Assembly: GCA_905178155.1 (NCBI GenBank)
Contig: CAJINV010000018.1
Span: forward strand, 910,609 to 974,608
Length of the DNA: 64,000 bases
Reading direction: 5' to 3'
DNA from: Amoebophrya sp. A120
Taxonomy: Eukaryota > Sar > Dinophyceae > Syndiniales > Amoebophryaceae
Below are positions 37,410 to 48,660 of the stretch, in pieces (position 1 is the stretch's first letter; each line of letters begins with the position of its first letter). The notes below the pieces were generated by a model. The model was not told the origin of the DNA and searched no databases. It was given only the letters and a program-made list of their open reading frames with translations. Made by a program: the position numbers and the translations under genes.

Positions 37410-38340
37410 TCAGAGAACCACCTGCAGAACATCATTAGTACATACAGCCAAAGTGGGGACGAATTTGTGTGCCATGACTTAGGAACAAAGAGAAAGATGT
37501 GAAATAGAAATTGCGGCGAGGGACACAAGAAGAAACCAGAGCAAAGAACGAATGAACTTACGCAGTTGTTAGCATTCAGAAGAAAACAAAGCTGGAAATA
37601 TTGTAACACGATGGCAGATGTGCTTGAGGAAGGCACCACTTTTGATGCATTTTCCGGCGGAGAAATAGACTCTCTCTCCCCAACATATTTTTTTCCAACG
37701 AATGCAAACTTGATGTATAGAAACGGCACAGATTCTGCTTGCTTTTCCAAAATATTGTAATATCCTGTTCTATCAAATATTTTTGTTGTGTTGTCCTCAA
37801 TTATAATATGCTCTGTCGCAATCCAGTGGTCATATAGACCCTGCCTCCCAAATCCTCGGCCCAATTTAGCAATTTCGCTTTGGAAATCCAAACTTATTTC
37901 TGTTGTCTCTGTGCACTTGGCCCGATTCAGAGGGATGAACAAGGCTATATTGTCAGGTCTTCGTTGTTTTGACTTTAAGGGTAGTTTGATGCAGCCCGAT
38001 AAAAATATGTGGTTCGAATCAAAATGTAGAAGTTGTTGTGAAAAAACTTCGTGCGCACAAAGAATTATATTACTTCTGTGAGAACTACTCTCGTAGTCGT
38101 AAACCTATTGCCGATCAAACAAGAAACAGTGTTTGTTTTTATCTGTAATGAACGAGATGAAATCTTCTTCTGAGATAAACTTGATAGTTGCATCTTTAAA
38201 GGATTTGCTCGCTCATCGCACGCACACCAGGTTGTCGTACAGGCGCGCGGCGCTGGCTTTTTTAGCATAAGAACAATTTTTGGTTTCTTTAGCAAGTGAA
38301 TTATGCCGCCGAAAACTGCTACTCTCCCTGTCGAGCTGGT
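37410..38340 (-). CDS. AT-rich hypothetical gene, possibly degraded
   Basis: Not recognised. Minus-strand reading frames join as: about 38340-38238 (AKETKNCSYAKKASAARLYD), about 38215-38112 (FKDATIKFISEEDFISFITD), 38075-37562 (ILCAHEVFSQQLLHFDS, RRPDNIALFIPLNRAKC, GLYDHWIATEHIIIEDN), and 37421-37410 (VVL then stop). Two splice pairs look good: a 36-nt GC-AG intron at 38076-38111 and a GTAAGT..CAG intron at 37422-37561. Between the first two blocks the frame shifts near 38220 with no clear intron, so the gene may be broken. Composition is more AT-rich than its neighbours and there is no introner, which could mean recent transfer or weak constraint. An opposing plus-strand frame starting MPPKTATLPV at 38303 overlaps the 5' part and is an alternative reading. 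Confidence 0.35.
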
Positions 38341-39112
38341 GCAACTAATGGTTTCACAACATCAACAATTATATTTTGATTTTAAAAAAGAAAGCTCCCA
38401 AAGTTACAATTTTGTGTACTCGTTGTAAACCCTTTAATATTTTTGTGTACTACCTGCTAGTAGCTTATCGAGCAAAAGACGATTTCTGATTTGACCATCG
38501 GAAACACCAATACAGTGGCTGTATTTCCATTTTATCCTGATTCAATGTTAATATTTTCAAATTGTCACATAAGAAAGTTGTTGAAAGTAAAGTATCCTCA
38601 AAAGTTGTGTTTTTGAATTTTTTACGCAGACCGAAACGTAGAGCCGTGGCATAATTATTTTTAGTAGTGTGGCTTTGAATTTGTCCAGAAGCAGGAGAAC
38701 AAAAGGTGCAGCTTGCATCATTCCCTGCTGGTGATGTTGTTGTGCTTTTCTACCCTTGCTGTTCAGGAGCAGTTTTTTGTTTGCTTGGGTTCGCACTGTT
38801 GTTCAAAAATAAAAGCCCTGCTTCTATTACCGCCCCGCGTTGCGGGCAGTTCCTGGACGGCTCATCGTGCTGGTTCGTTCAAACCCGGCGGTAGCGGGAA
38901 ACTTCTCGGCCCGTTGGCGGATGATAGTCTGTTGCGATTCGAGCTGCGTTTTCACGTTGTGATACCTGAGAAATTTGAGCATTTTTGCAAAGACGTCGCA
39001 TTGGTGGTCATGGTACGCGCATGGTCTGGACCAACTCAAGAATACAAAGTTTTTGTTGAGCTTGAGTGGAAGATATCATAATCATATAGAAAAAAGTATC
39101 GTGTTTCTATTT
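38341..39112. other. Intergenic, with an alternative plus-strand gene model
   Basis: Plus-strand frames at 38303-38414, about 38465-38600 (TISDLTIGNTNTVAVFPFYP) and 38706-39081 could be exons of one small gene ending 32 bp from the convergent coiled-coil gene. Composition and frame openness are suggestive only; no family was recognised. Confidence 0.3.
38706..39081 (+). CDS. Hypothetical plus-strand ORF (upstream exons uncertain)
   Basis: Open frame ending in TAA at 39081. Its last 60 codons look protein-like (FELRFHVVIPEKFEHFCKDV, EYKVFVELEWKIS), while the first half reads as chance sequence. If real, it is the only plus-strand gene in the window and is convergent with the gene ending at 39113. 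Its function is unknown. Confidence 0.22.
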
Positions 39113-41146
39113 CTACCTCTGCAACAATCGCTCTAACTCGGTCTTTCGTGCGTGCTTCTGTTCCTCTCGGCCGGATTGGATACCTGTTGTTTCAAAATTA
39201 TTTTCCCTGATTGGAATTTCTACTGTCTTGACCTAGAAACAACAACAATTCGTCCAGGTCAAGTATCTTCATTTGAAAGTACTAGTACAACCTCCAGGAG
39301 TATCTATTGCATGCAAATACAAGAGCAAGACAGAAAAAGAGATTCTGAACAATGGAGTACGTTTCAGTAGCCCGTGCATTTCCAGCGCCTGTTTTCGCAA
39401 AAACTGATCTTCTAACGCCGCAATCTTGGCATCCCTTTTCGCCTTCCACGCCCCGTGCTCCTTGATCTCCAGATTGTCAGCTTGGTGCTTCGTCTTCTGC
39501 GCTTCACTGGTGTAATTAGGTGAAGAAGTCAGGCAGTTTGTATTGCTGTACAACTCGAGTTCCTTGTCCTTGACCACATGTTGATGAACGGCCTTAATTA
39601 CAAAACGAAAACACATCAATGGTATTTCATGCAACACCAGTCCTCGATAATCTCGTCCAAAAATGTAATGACCATGCTGCTGTTATCATGGTATAGTCGG
39701 TACCTGTATTTCTTCTGTTTTGCCAGGGTGTCCTGGATTTTTCGCAGATTCAACAGCTCCCTTGACCATCTGGGCGTTCTGGGTGTCGTCTCTTTCTTGA
39801 TTTTCTCCATGAAACTCATGTGCTCCTGCTTGTGTCTACCGCCCAGCGTGTTTTGGAGGTTCGCTGATTGATGTTTTGCAATCGTTTTTTATTTGTCATG
39901 GTGCGTGATGGTTCGCAACTACTCGTCTTCTCTCTGCGAGGTGGAAGAGGACCCTATTTTTTTCTACCAAGAAAAACAAGGCATCGTAGGCTCATGCGGA
40001 AAAAGGCACAACTGAAATTGTGCCAATATTTTAATTTTTATTCTACCTGCATGTGACTCGAAGTCTGCTACTTTTTTGTCCCAAATTTCGTTGAATTCCT
40101 GAAGCTCCTTCATATGCGCCTCCTCAACACCTGTTTGATTGCGTTAAATTCCTGTTTGTTATGCCGAGCATGCATGAGATGTTGATGTTGTTGAAATGGA
40201 TCCATCGATTGTCATGCATCTCATCTAACCCTTATGTATCTACCTAATCGCTCTGCCAGCTGTTGCGACCGCAACTCCTCTCTTCTTCGGTTCTCTTTAT
40301 GCATTGCAAAACCAAAAGTATCGTACTCGTATAAATGCATTACAAATTCCCTCAGCATGAGAAATGAAATTTGTCATGCGGATCTACCTTGGGAAGAAAA
40401 TTTGTAATGCAAGACTTGCATTTATACGAGTACGATACTCTTGCACAGGATACTCTTCATGTGTTCGCAACTGTTCTAGCCTCGTTTTCGCAAGCTCGGC
40501 CTCTTCATACCTTGGCAGTAAGATTTGATGCGGAATAGTGGTTACTCTGCCATCAACTACATGAAAAGCTCCCTTTCTTCCTCTTCGCAAGGGCGGATAC
40601 AAAAACAATCCTCATGCAACATCAGAACGTCAACGTTCACGTTGTCACGCATCACAGAAGAACTAAAACATAAATGTAAGAACTATACTTTCCCATGCGC
40701 TCACATTCCGATCGGTGCTTCTCCAAGACTTCTGATTATCCTAGCAAACTTGTTACGAAGAACAATTTCTTGTTTCCTCACCATCCCTACGATAAAGTTA
40801 TGCCTTCTTTGATCTCTTTCGGGCCAATGATATATTTATACCGTACAACTTCTTGCATGGTAAAGCCACTGTGATTCTTGATCAGGAAAATCGATTCGTG
40901 TTCTTCGTAACATTAACGCAGCTTTCTCGCATAACAAGAAGTCTTGGATTTGAGCCTCGTCGGCCGGGGCCACGTATGCATTGCAAAACTATCGCACTTG
41001 CATTACACATTTTCGCACGAACAGAACCGGAACTTGTAATGCTTGCTCAGGTTCTTGGCAAAGGGATTCGCCATGCTGCATGACTGCAAATTTTTATACG
41101 AGTGCGATACTTTATTTGCACAGGATACCACGGGCTGGGCAGCCAT
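39113..41146 (-). CDS. Conserved coiled-coil protein, probably flagellar or basal body
   Basis: Exons: 41146-41128 (MAAQPV), 40974-40850, 40731-40689, 40510-40453, 40297-40244, 40130-40047, 39863 to about 39706, 39592-39552, 39506-39361, 39183-39113. The product is almost entirely charged helix: LEKHRSECERMGKYEEAELA, KTRLEQLRTHEEHKENRRRE, EAHMKELQEFNEIWDKKVAD, SRELLNLRKIQDTLAKQKKY, HQADNLEIKEHGAWKAKRDA, and the C-terminal RIQSGREEQKHARKTELERL. I recall this block order from coiled-coil proteins of ciliated protists, so a flagellar role is inference. Two introns are introners (family A); the others are GT-AG, including a 45-nt intron at 39507-39551 whose length is a multiple of three and which might be retained. 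The junction after QKKY is not resolved. Start ATG at 41146, just upstream of the first introner. Confidence 0.65.
40298..40452 (-). mobile_element. Introner, family A (155 bp)
   Basis: Starts TATGCATTGCAAAACCAAAAG and ends CGATACTCTTGCACAGGATA, with perfect repeat CTCTT. CGTACTCGTATAAATGCA pairs with its complement. The left outer end is the TGCATTGC type. Confidence 0.9.
40975..41127 (-). mobile_element. Introner, family A (153 bp)
   Basis: Starts TATGCATTGCAAAACTATCG and ends ACTTTATTTGCACAGGATA, with perfect repeat CCACG. It interrupts the gene six codons after the start. Confidence 0.88.
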
Positions 41147-42476
41147 TTTTTCGGGTGCTACCTCCTAGCAGCTATACCAGAGCGAATGTGTTGTGTTCTG
41201 CACGGTTTTTATGTTAGGTTTTTCTACACCAAATTCATGACAGCGACCTTGCGTCTTCGTGATCACGAATGTTGCTTTTGCTGGTCAGACCATGTGCTAA
41301 GTGAAAGTGCTGGTGCTCCTTAGCCTTATATTAGAACTTACTCTTAAATGTCGGAAACCATTTCTTCTCTCTGGTGCAGGGGGAAAAGTACTGTACTACC
41401 ACTACGTATGTACGATGAGTATTAAATCCAGTTTCACACGAGGGCGGGTCGGTTGCGGGGTATAATACAAGTGGGTGACAATTTTTTTCTATTTGCTTTT
41501 CAAGTTGTCTATACTGAAAAGCAGGAGCAAATTTTCAGTTTGATGAGGAAAAGGAAATATGAAAAAATATGATATTTGATTATGATTTCGGCATCAACAT
41601 TGTCACACACTGCTCTGCAAGAACTAAGGGCCTGGCTTCTTTTCACTCCAGCTCAACACAACTGCATCGTCTGACCCGGTCCCGTCGCGTTTTTCCTGGT
41701 TCTCCAATAAGTTCTTTGTCTCAACTCTACAAAACAGCTTTGAAGGGTCGGTCAGTCAAGACGAAGAAAGAAAAACACACACGTATCAGGGTAAAGAGTA
41801 GTTCTGTCTCCACGTCGCTCTTTTGATAGCTAACACCGGGTGCAGAAAAGAAAATCAAGTAAAGAGAACAAGCAAATGAGAAAAAACAACAGACAAGGCA
41901 GAATGTCGAAAAAAACAGCCGAATTCGCATTTTTTTTGTTGAAAAAGTTTTTACTTCAGCCCGCACCCTCAACCACTCACAATTCTCTACTAGTTTCTTT
42001 TCATTACAGTTTGAATTTTTTGAAAAAGTCGCACCAGGGCGGCGTTTATTTTCCAAAGAAAAGCAAAAACTGAAAACTTCAACTAGCAGTGCTGTCTGAA
42101 AACAAATGACACCCGCAGGAGCAAACACCAGCCAGTAGAGCACTTTGTCCCTATGATGGAGACATTGATGGCGCGGATAGTTATTTTCCATACACTGCCT
42201 GCGGCCTTCATTGTGATGGTTATCTTCCCTCGACTCGATCTCGTGCCTCTAAAAGCTAAAACAAAAACTCGTAAAAGCTAATAACAAACAAAAAATTTTG
42301 GTTTTCGCAGCACGACCAGCAGGTCACACAGAAAAAGTCTAGAAAGAGTAAGTAAGTAGCAGTACTTTTCCTGTGCAACCGCCTCCAGTGCCGGTTTTTA
42401 CAGTGATATCAAACACGCATATTGATATTTTTAAATTGGTTCTCACGACTTCCCCAAAACATCAAGGCTTCCATTT
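41147..42476. other. Intergenic, AT-rich, no confident gene
   Basis: Minus-strand frames at 42191-42080 (KVLYWLVFAPAGVICFQTAL) and 41840-41727 hint at a small membrane protein, with an alternative ATG frame MKAAGSVWKITIRAINVS at about 42212. Frame choice and splice sites cannot be settled by eye. Confidence 0.35.
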
Positions 42477-45400
42477 TCAGAACCCCGCAAAGGGGTCCAG
42501 CGAGTTGCCGGTGTTTCCTTTACTGAAATTTCCGAACCCGTTTCCCGCGGACGCAGCAGGAGCGCTCATGTTGTTCATATTCATCATAGGGTTTTGAAAA
42601 TTGTTGTTCATCGGGAATCCACCTCCACCGCCGTTCTGCATCTGCATCATCGGGTTCTGTTGCTGCATCATCATTGGGTTGTTGTTCATCATGCCGTGTT
42701 GTACTCCACCACCAGCTTGCATCATCATCGGGTTTTGCTGCTGCATCATGGGATTCATCATTCCCATACCGCCCATCATGTTCATGTTTCCTCCCCCTGC
42801 CATCGGATTCATCATGCTCATTCCTCCGCCCATCATTCCCCCAGCACCACCGCCCATCGGATTGTTCATCATTCCCGGCATGTTGTTGATATTGGGTGCA
42901 GCAGCCGGCGGGCCGCTGAGCGCGCCGAAATTTCCCGGCGTGGGCTTCGAATTTATTGTCCCGACCGGAGGTGCAGCTGCTGCGCCGGTGTAGCTTGCGG
43001 GCTGTTGTACCGCTGCAGCTCCTCCTGCACCCGATATAATTGGTGCAGCAGTTGTTGCGGATGTTGCGGTGCTTGATGTTTTTGGTGAGCCCGAGGTTTT
43101 TGATGCCGACGTGGTAGATGGCATATCGAAATCCACGAGGTCCAGAAGAGGGTTGCTGTTGTTGTTTCTGTTTTGATTCAACTTCAAGCATAATCCCAGA
43201 GTAATAATCGTGATCATTTGATCATAAGTAGTGATATGCCACGAAAAATGAAACGGTAGACGCAATCGCACACGGCGCACCCTATCTAAAAAGTAAAATT
43301 TCTTTTGTATCCACTTGTTTTCGTTTTATTACCATAACCATACTAGAAGGAACCAATAAAACAAGTATACTGTGCCGTCGCTGGGGACGATTTTTTACTT
43401 GACGCTGTCGACATGGTGTTCCCAAAACCGCCGTTCGAAGCCACCGGCCCGCCGACCGGTGACGGGGCCATGAGGTCCAGCAAACCTCCCGCCGACATTA
43501 GCCCATCGCCCGCGGATATCCAAGAAAAAAACTGTGTTAGTGTAAGGTTTTGGGAAAACAGCATCACAAGTTCGTCTGCCATGACAGGACGAACTTGTTA
43601 TATATGCGCAGATAGAAAGGGAAAACACATAGGAAGCGAGCCGATCACGCATGTCGAGCATGACAAGTGTCACTGTTTGGCATTTTCTGCATCACAGATT
43701 TACACTTACACAATTTTTTCTTTGCATAGCGGATGACGGAAAGCTGACGGGCGCGGTGCTGGTCGAGAAGGACCCAAAATCGGAGGAATTTGTGGTCGCA
43801 TTTACAGAAGAACTCGTTGTGAATATGCAAGACAAATTTCCCGTACATGTAGAAGATGCATCACAAATTTCACCACATTGGAGGGTAAAAATGCTTGTCA
43901 TGCCAAACTCGGATCGAAGCCCAGTTTTGTCATGCAGAGACTGCTGCATTTCCATTTGCATCACGTGTACGAAAAATTTCCTGTGGATAGTGAACGCGCC
44001 AAAGCCATTGTCTGCTGTCCCAGCGGGCGTAGAATTGAAATCGCCGAAGCCGTCGTTAGTTGGCGTGAACCCCTTGGATATCCAAAAATAAAAACGACAT
44101 CACAATCACATTTAGGAGGTTTCGCGTTAGCAATTTGTCTCGCATGATAAATTTTTCTTGTATTGCAAAAACATAAAAAAGGGAAGCCGCCTATTCCCTA
44201 TGGCTCTTGACAGTGATGCATTTTTGCGCATGACAAAAATCTTTTTATCGCAAAAATGTGCAAAATTGATTTTTGCGATGTTGTTTTTGTCTCGGATATT
44301 GGAGCCGGTACTTGTAGTTCCGCCGCTGATTGCATTGGTGGTTCCGGTGGATGCAAAAAAGTCGTCCATGTTGTTGGAAGTAGGGGCCTGGTTTCCTGCC
44401 GCCGCGGAAAATCCACCGAAGTCATTGTCGGCAAAACCAGGGTTAGCTCCTGCTGTGAAATTATTTTGATTTTTCATATGTCTGGCATGAAAAATCGTCT
44501 TTGTGTCACGCATGGTGTCGTGCATCAAAAAAGTCCGCACCATCTTAATCGACATCTACTTATACTTGTCTCCTCGTATAATATACCTCCGCCCCCGCCT
44601 AGCAGATCTTCATCTAGCAGACTGCCCGTCGGTTTGTTCTCCTGCTTTTTGCCCGCAATCCTGTTGGTCTTCACCCCAACCTTGCCCGACGTGTCTGTTG
44701 AAACGAAGTCCGTCGAAACTTTGCCGCCCGACGCAATTTTTCGATTCGGATCGAAATCGTCGTCGATGCTGTAGTAGGATGATTTTTCGTCATATAATGG
44801 TAAACTCGCAATCTGAATCTTCATGAGTTGTAGTCGGTTATTTTTTGCCATGCAGGACTAGGACCAAGAATGGACAGGTGCTGTGACGTGTCACTCTTGA
44901 CATTATGACGAAAAATCAACGTTTTGTTGTACATCAGTGGACTAATATCTGTCATTGCCTTACCTTGCCGTCGTTTCGTTCTGTCTTCTTCTGTCCTCCT
45001 TGCTCCCCGACTTGTTGCCCGAATCGAACCCGTTTGTGCCCCTATTCACGCTGTCGCTCCCGAACCCGCCGTAGCGGCCGCTTCCACGGTCACTGCTTAT
45101 CGTGTTGTTCGCAATACCCTGGGTCCGCTGCCGCGACTCCTTTGCCTTTCCTCGCTCCTCTTGGAGCACGGTCTGGTCGTTGACCAGCTGAAGGATAATC
45201 GAGGACAAATCGCGCACACCTTGGCCGCGGTCCTTTCCTTCCTCGATGTGCGAGAAAGAGGACAATTGCTGTAGTTCAGATAATAAGATGAAAAAGTGCG
45301 ATTTAAGTACTTAGATGAAAGACTTGGATTTTGCACCGCTGGAAATGGAAAACAAGGAATGAGGAAATAAATTTCTGTCATGCTCGAGGACCAGCTACTT

Positions 45401-46583
45401 CACCCCTGACTGTGTGTTGAAGTAGTTGCTTGCCCGATGAAATCGAAATTATCATAGAATTTATACCCTGATCTTAAACTGGTTGTCCCGCACGTCATCC
45501 GTACATCTGTCCGCTCCGTTCTTGACCAAGAATTCTAGGAGAGTCAAAGCCTTGAAGACCTGTCGCCATTTCCTCCCCTTCGCAGGATGGATGCACTCCC
45601 AGATATGCTGCATTATTACCTCGTTATTTAGTGAAGATAGTAGTGAGAACCACAACCGCTTCTTGTTAATGTCCTTGCATGGATGAACTAGAACAATGCA
45701 CTTCTAAATATCGGCGTATAATTTTTACAGCACTGCAACATGAGCATGGCACATTCATTATATCCCGATGCATGATTTTTCCATGTCATTTATCATACCC
45801 TAAAATCGTGGCCACTTCTGGTCGCATCGGAAAGCGAGTATTTGAGCGTATTCGAAACATTCCAGTTCTGGTTCGAAGTATGAACTGCAAAAGTATCGCA
45901 CTCGTATAAATGCATTACAAATTTCCTCAGCATGAGAAATAAAATTTGTAATGCTGATTTACCTCAAGGAAAAGATTTGTATTGCTTGACTGCAATGCGA
46001 GTAGGATACTTTTGCACAGGATACGAAGTGGCTTCGTGCAGCTTTTTTTCCAACGGCGTTTTGTCGTAGGCAACCTCCTATACATTGCAAAGGTATCGTG
46101 CTCGTAGTAGAAGTCGCAATCTGGCATTACAAATCTCCATTCCAAGGTAAAACAGCATGAGAAATTCCATTTGTCACGCTGAGCTAATTTGTAATGCAAT
46201 CTATACTAATACGATTTACTTTGTTTTGCAATGCATACCTCCTCCGCGACGTCTTTCACCACATCGACCACATCCTGTATGGACTTGATACCCTTCATAT
46301 CAAATGCAAATATGTCAGGGTCTGGAAACTTGTGATGCTGGGGGGCGTATCATGCGGAGGACACAAGTGCTGGCTCAGCATGACAAGTTTCTGAGCTTCT
46401 AGGTGAAGGTGAAGAAGGCGTTGCCTCTTCTGCATGACAAACTGCATTTCTGCATGACAGAAAAATGGCGCTCTCGTGTAACGTGCATGACAGTCATGCA
46501 AGACAAGCATGACAAATCGCGCACTCTTCCAGACCCAGACATATTTGCACTTGATACTTCAGACCGGCGATCAAGTCCTGCAT
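42477..46583 (-). CDS. Epsin-like endocytic adaptor (ENTH domain)
   Basis: Clathrin adaptor that binds phosphoinositides through its ENTH domain and recruits coat partners through its tail. Exons: 46583-46557, 46297-46238, 46078-46024, 45878-45799, 45661-45467, 45268-44964, about 44830-44588, about 44454-44299, 44078-43990, 43823-43729, 43516 to about 43396, and about 43176 to 42477. ENTH sequence: MQDLIAGLKGIKSIQDVVDV, KLHEATSNQNW, GRKWRQVFKALTLLEFLVKN, TDDVRDNQFKIR, IEEGKDRGQGVRDLSSIILQ. The tail has acidic/Phe motifs (DNDFGGF, DGFGDF, SSDFGSF), NPLLDLVDFD, a Met/Asn/Gly-rich region and the C-terminal DPFAGF, typical of coat-binding peptides. The ATG at 46583 gives the usual short ENTH N-terminus. 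Introns mix GT-AG (45662-45798, 45269-45466) with six introners, two of unique families (N, O) in the tail. Confidence 0.9.
43517..43728 (-). mobile_element. Introner, family D (212 bp)
   Basis: Ends are TATCCAAGAAAAAAACTGTG and AATTTTTTCTTTGCATA, with perfect repeat GCGGA. Arms GTTAGTGTAAG and CTTACAC. Confidence 0.88.
43824..43989 (-). mobile_element. Introner, family O (166 bp)
   Basis: Starts TATGCAAGACAAATTTCCCG and ends AAAAATTTCCTGTGGATA, with perfect repeat GTGAA. CGTACATG and its near-complement lie in the arms. The only copy of this terminus here. Confidence 0.82.
44079..44298 (-). mobile_element. Introner, family N (220 bp)
   Basis: Starts TATCCAAAAATAAAAACGAC and ends TTGTTTTTGTCTCGGATA, with perfect repeat TTGGA. 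The only copy of this terminus here. Confidence 0.82.
45879..46023 (-). mobile_element. Introner, family A (145 bp)
   Basis: Ends are TATGAACTGCAAAAGTATCG and GGATACTTTTGCACAGGATA, with perfect repeat CGAAG. It splits the ENTH domain between KKLHEAT and SNQNW. Confidence 0.9.
46079..46237 (-). mobile_element. Introner, family A (159 bp)
   Basis: Starts TATACATTGCAAAGGTATCG and ends TTTGTTTTGCAATGCATA, with perfect repeat CCTCC. A 55-nt exon separates it from 45879-46023. Confidence 0.88.
46298..46556 (-). mobile_element. Introner, family B (259 bp)
   Basis: Ends are TATCAAATGCAAATATGTCA and AGACATATTTGCACTTGATA, with perfect repeat CTTCA. It lies nine codons after the epsin start. Confidence 0.9.
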
Positions 46584-46766
46584 GGTTTCTGGATGTTGGC
46601 AGGACCTCGCTTCGCTCTACGAAGATGAACGTCGCACACGCAGTGCGCGATGGTAACAAGAGCTCAGCACGCGAACAAAAAAAGCTTTATCTTCCTCGCA
46701 ATAAATGCTTGCTGGTGTAGTGTGTGCTTTGATGTAAAAGCGACGAGCGAAAGAACAAACTGCTTT

Positions 46767-46838
46767 TTATTCATTTCCCCTGCGGCTGTAGATAATGATA
46801 AGTATCTGACGTGAAACGACGCAACCAGGACGCGTAAC

Positions 46839-46878
<40 letters not shown>

Positions 46879-47193
46879 GAGCCTGTCTGATGCTGATGCT
46901 GATAGCGAAGCGCGGGCGCAACGCGGGCGGAGGGGCACCGACCTGAAGGGTCCGAAGACGTGCCTATTTTCGGGGGGTAGAAGAGGTGGTTTCATAAATC
47001 CAAAGATCACGAAGATGCCAGCCACGGGCAACAAGAAGGCCGAGCCTAGTTCATCTTCTTGAACCGATATTTTATTGTTCACGGAGTTGTAATTGTATGT
47101 TTGGAACCACAACACAAACGGAGGTCGTATCAAGATGGGACCACGAAACAAACTTTAACCAACAGAAGAATTTATGCGGATAAGTACCTCATG
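46767..47193 (-). CDS. Small single-pass membrane protein (77 residues)
   Basis: Exons: 47193-47189 (ATGAG), 47152-46943, 46785-46767. The 77-residue product begins MSLFRGPILIRPPF, has one membrane segment (SAFLLPVAGIFVIFGFM) and a short tail ending in RRGNE. Small size, one hydrophobic span and a basic N-terminus would suit an organellar membrane complex subunit, but no family is recognised. The 36-nt GT-AG intron at 47153-47188 brings the ATG into frame, so the start depends on it. The second intron (46786-46942, GT-AG) carries a long GA microsatellite. Confidence 0.55.
46842..46875. repeat. GA dinucleotide microsatellite
   Basis: About 17 uninterrupted AG units inside the second intron of the 77-residue protein gene. 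Confidence 0.95.
47153..47188 (-). other. Tiny canonical intron (36 nt)
   Basis: Starts GTACTT and ends TTAAAG on the minus strand; it separates ATGAG from the rest of the coding exon and restores the frame MSLFRGP. Confidence 0.6.
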
Positions 47194-47520
47194 AACACGA
47201 ATGGGATGAAAAGGAACTACTACTAGTACTACAAGTTGCAGAGTACAATACATCGCAGCTGTTCCCTGTACAACACAACTACAGGCGCTACGAGGTAAGT
47301 ATGCACCTGTGTTTGTCATTGCTCCGTGTACTTACTTACATGGTCAAGGACACGACGTCGTTCCGCCCTGTTCAAGAAGCGGAAATAACAAACCTGCGTA
47401 TGCAAAACAACAGAGTCGCAGTCAGCAGGCGCCAGCAGTGTAGTAAAAACAGCGAAGAGGACCACTTGTCGCAATGTTGTACCAACCTGATTTATGAAGG
47501 TCGCGCCCGGAGGGCGATAT
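47194..47520. other. Intergenic, nothing recognised
   Basis: Mixed-composition sequence between the small membrane-protein gene and the GC-rich element. No ORF with coding character, introner or RNA gene was seen. Confidence 0.5.
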
Positions 47521-47728
47521 TGGTAACCAAATGCGTGCGCGAAATTCTAACCAGCGCGAAAGCCTAACCAGCCGCGCGGCGAAAGCGCGGCCCTGCGGGC
47601 CGCGCTTTGGCGCTATTTATTTTTGATTACAGTCCCACTCCTTCTTCTTCAAGCCCCCTGCATGAGAAACTGGCCCCCTGGCCAGGAAGGTATCTGGGTC
47701 ATCGGGGGCTTCCGGATTCGCATTCAAA

Positions 47729-47840
47729 GCTTATCGCAGGAGCCTGCGGGCCGCCGCGGGCTCCACCACTTCCCCGCGGCCCTAAAGGGCCGCGGACAAC
47801 TACTGTCGCCCGCGGCGGCCCGCAGGCTCCTGCGATAAGC
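47729..47840. repeat. Perfect 32-bp inverted repeat with 48-bp loop
   Basis: Arms 47729-47760 (GCTTATCGCAGG...) and 47809-47840 (...CCTGCGATAAGC) are exact reverse complements by eye, so a strong stem-loop is possible. The loop holds another GCGGCCC/GGGCCGC palindrome. Confidence 0.9.
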
Positions 47841-48189
47841 ATTGAAGGCGAAATCCGGTCTGCTATTTCGCAGCGGGGCATCCTTTCTAGCCCCCTGCAT
47901 GACAAACTGGCCTCCTGGCCAAGAAGGTATGCGGAAAGCCGAATCTCCGCGGACCCTTCCGGGCCACCAAAATCGGGCATTTCAGACGCGGCGGAGGTGC
48001 AGGATTTGTGCCCACAAACCAGGGCAAATAGGGATTTTGTGACATCCCTCCGCCCGCTTCTAATGCGTTTTTTTTTTCACAATCCCGATGGTATGGCGCG
48101 ACCACGCGCCCGCCGGACCGCCCTTGGCGGCCAGTTTGTAAGCCTGCCGAGGGTTCTCGGTTTTTTTCAATTTTCGCTCTTTTTTGTGG

Positions 48190-48660
48190 TTCTTAGGTGG
48201 CCGAAGGGCTCCGGACATTTTCACCGACCGCAGCTGCCTGGCAGTTTCGGAGCCTGCGGAGGGATTGCGCTTTTGCGCATTTTTTTCTCTTTTTCTGTTT
48301 TCCAAGTGGCCCGGGCGACCTGGACATTTTTACCGCCCGCATCTCCCTGGCAGTTTTGAAGCCTGCGGAGGGATTGCGCTTTTGCGCCATTTTTCATCTT
48401 TTTTCATTTTCCAAGTGGCCCCAGCGACCTGCACATTTTTACCGCCCGCATCTGACTGGCAGTTTTGAAGCCTGCGGAAGGATTGCGCTTTTGCGCGATT
48501 TCTCATCTTTTTTCATTTTCCAAGTGGCCCGGGCGACCTGCACATTTTCACCGCCCCCACCTGACTGGCAGTTTTGAAGCCTGCGGAGGGATTGCGCTTT
48601 TGCGCGATTTTTCATCTTTTTTCATTTTCCAAGTGGCCCGGGGGATCTGCACAAAATCCG
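48190..48660. repeat. Tandem array, about four copies of a 109-bp unit
   Basis: GGCAGTTT anchors recur at 48240, 48349, 48458 and 48567, each followed by GCCTGCGGA(A/G)GGATTGCGC and CCAAGTGGCCC. The unit length is not a multiple of three, which argues against a repeated protein. Confidence 0.88.

Noticed and set aside
37292-37942. Single 217-codon minus frame running to 37292
   Set aside because: A GTAAGT donor at 37561 and CAG acceptor at 37422 give a shorter, more natural C-terminus; the remaining frame reads as intron-like Phe/Cys-rich sequence.
42594-43076. Plus-strand frame rich in His/Val/Ser opposite the epsin tail
   Set aside because: It is the antisense of Met/Asn/Gly-rich codons; the minus-strand frame continues the epsin gene and ends in a known coat-binding peptide.
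44158-44469. Plus-strand frame over the epsin tail
   Set aside because: It is antisense to acidic/Phe repeats and overlaps the family N introner.
46842-46875. GA run as a telomere or centromere repeat
   Set aside because: It is a single simple-sequence tract inside a GT-AG intron.
47607-48359. Long plus-strand open frame (250 codons) in the GC-rich element
   Set aside because: It crosses 109-bp tandem units in shifting frames and repeats the non-coding inverted repeat; composition explains its openness.
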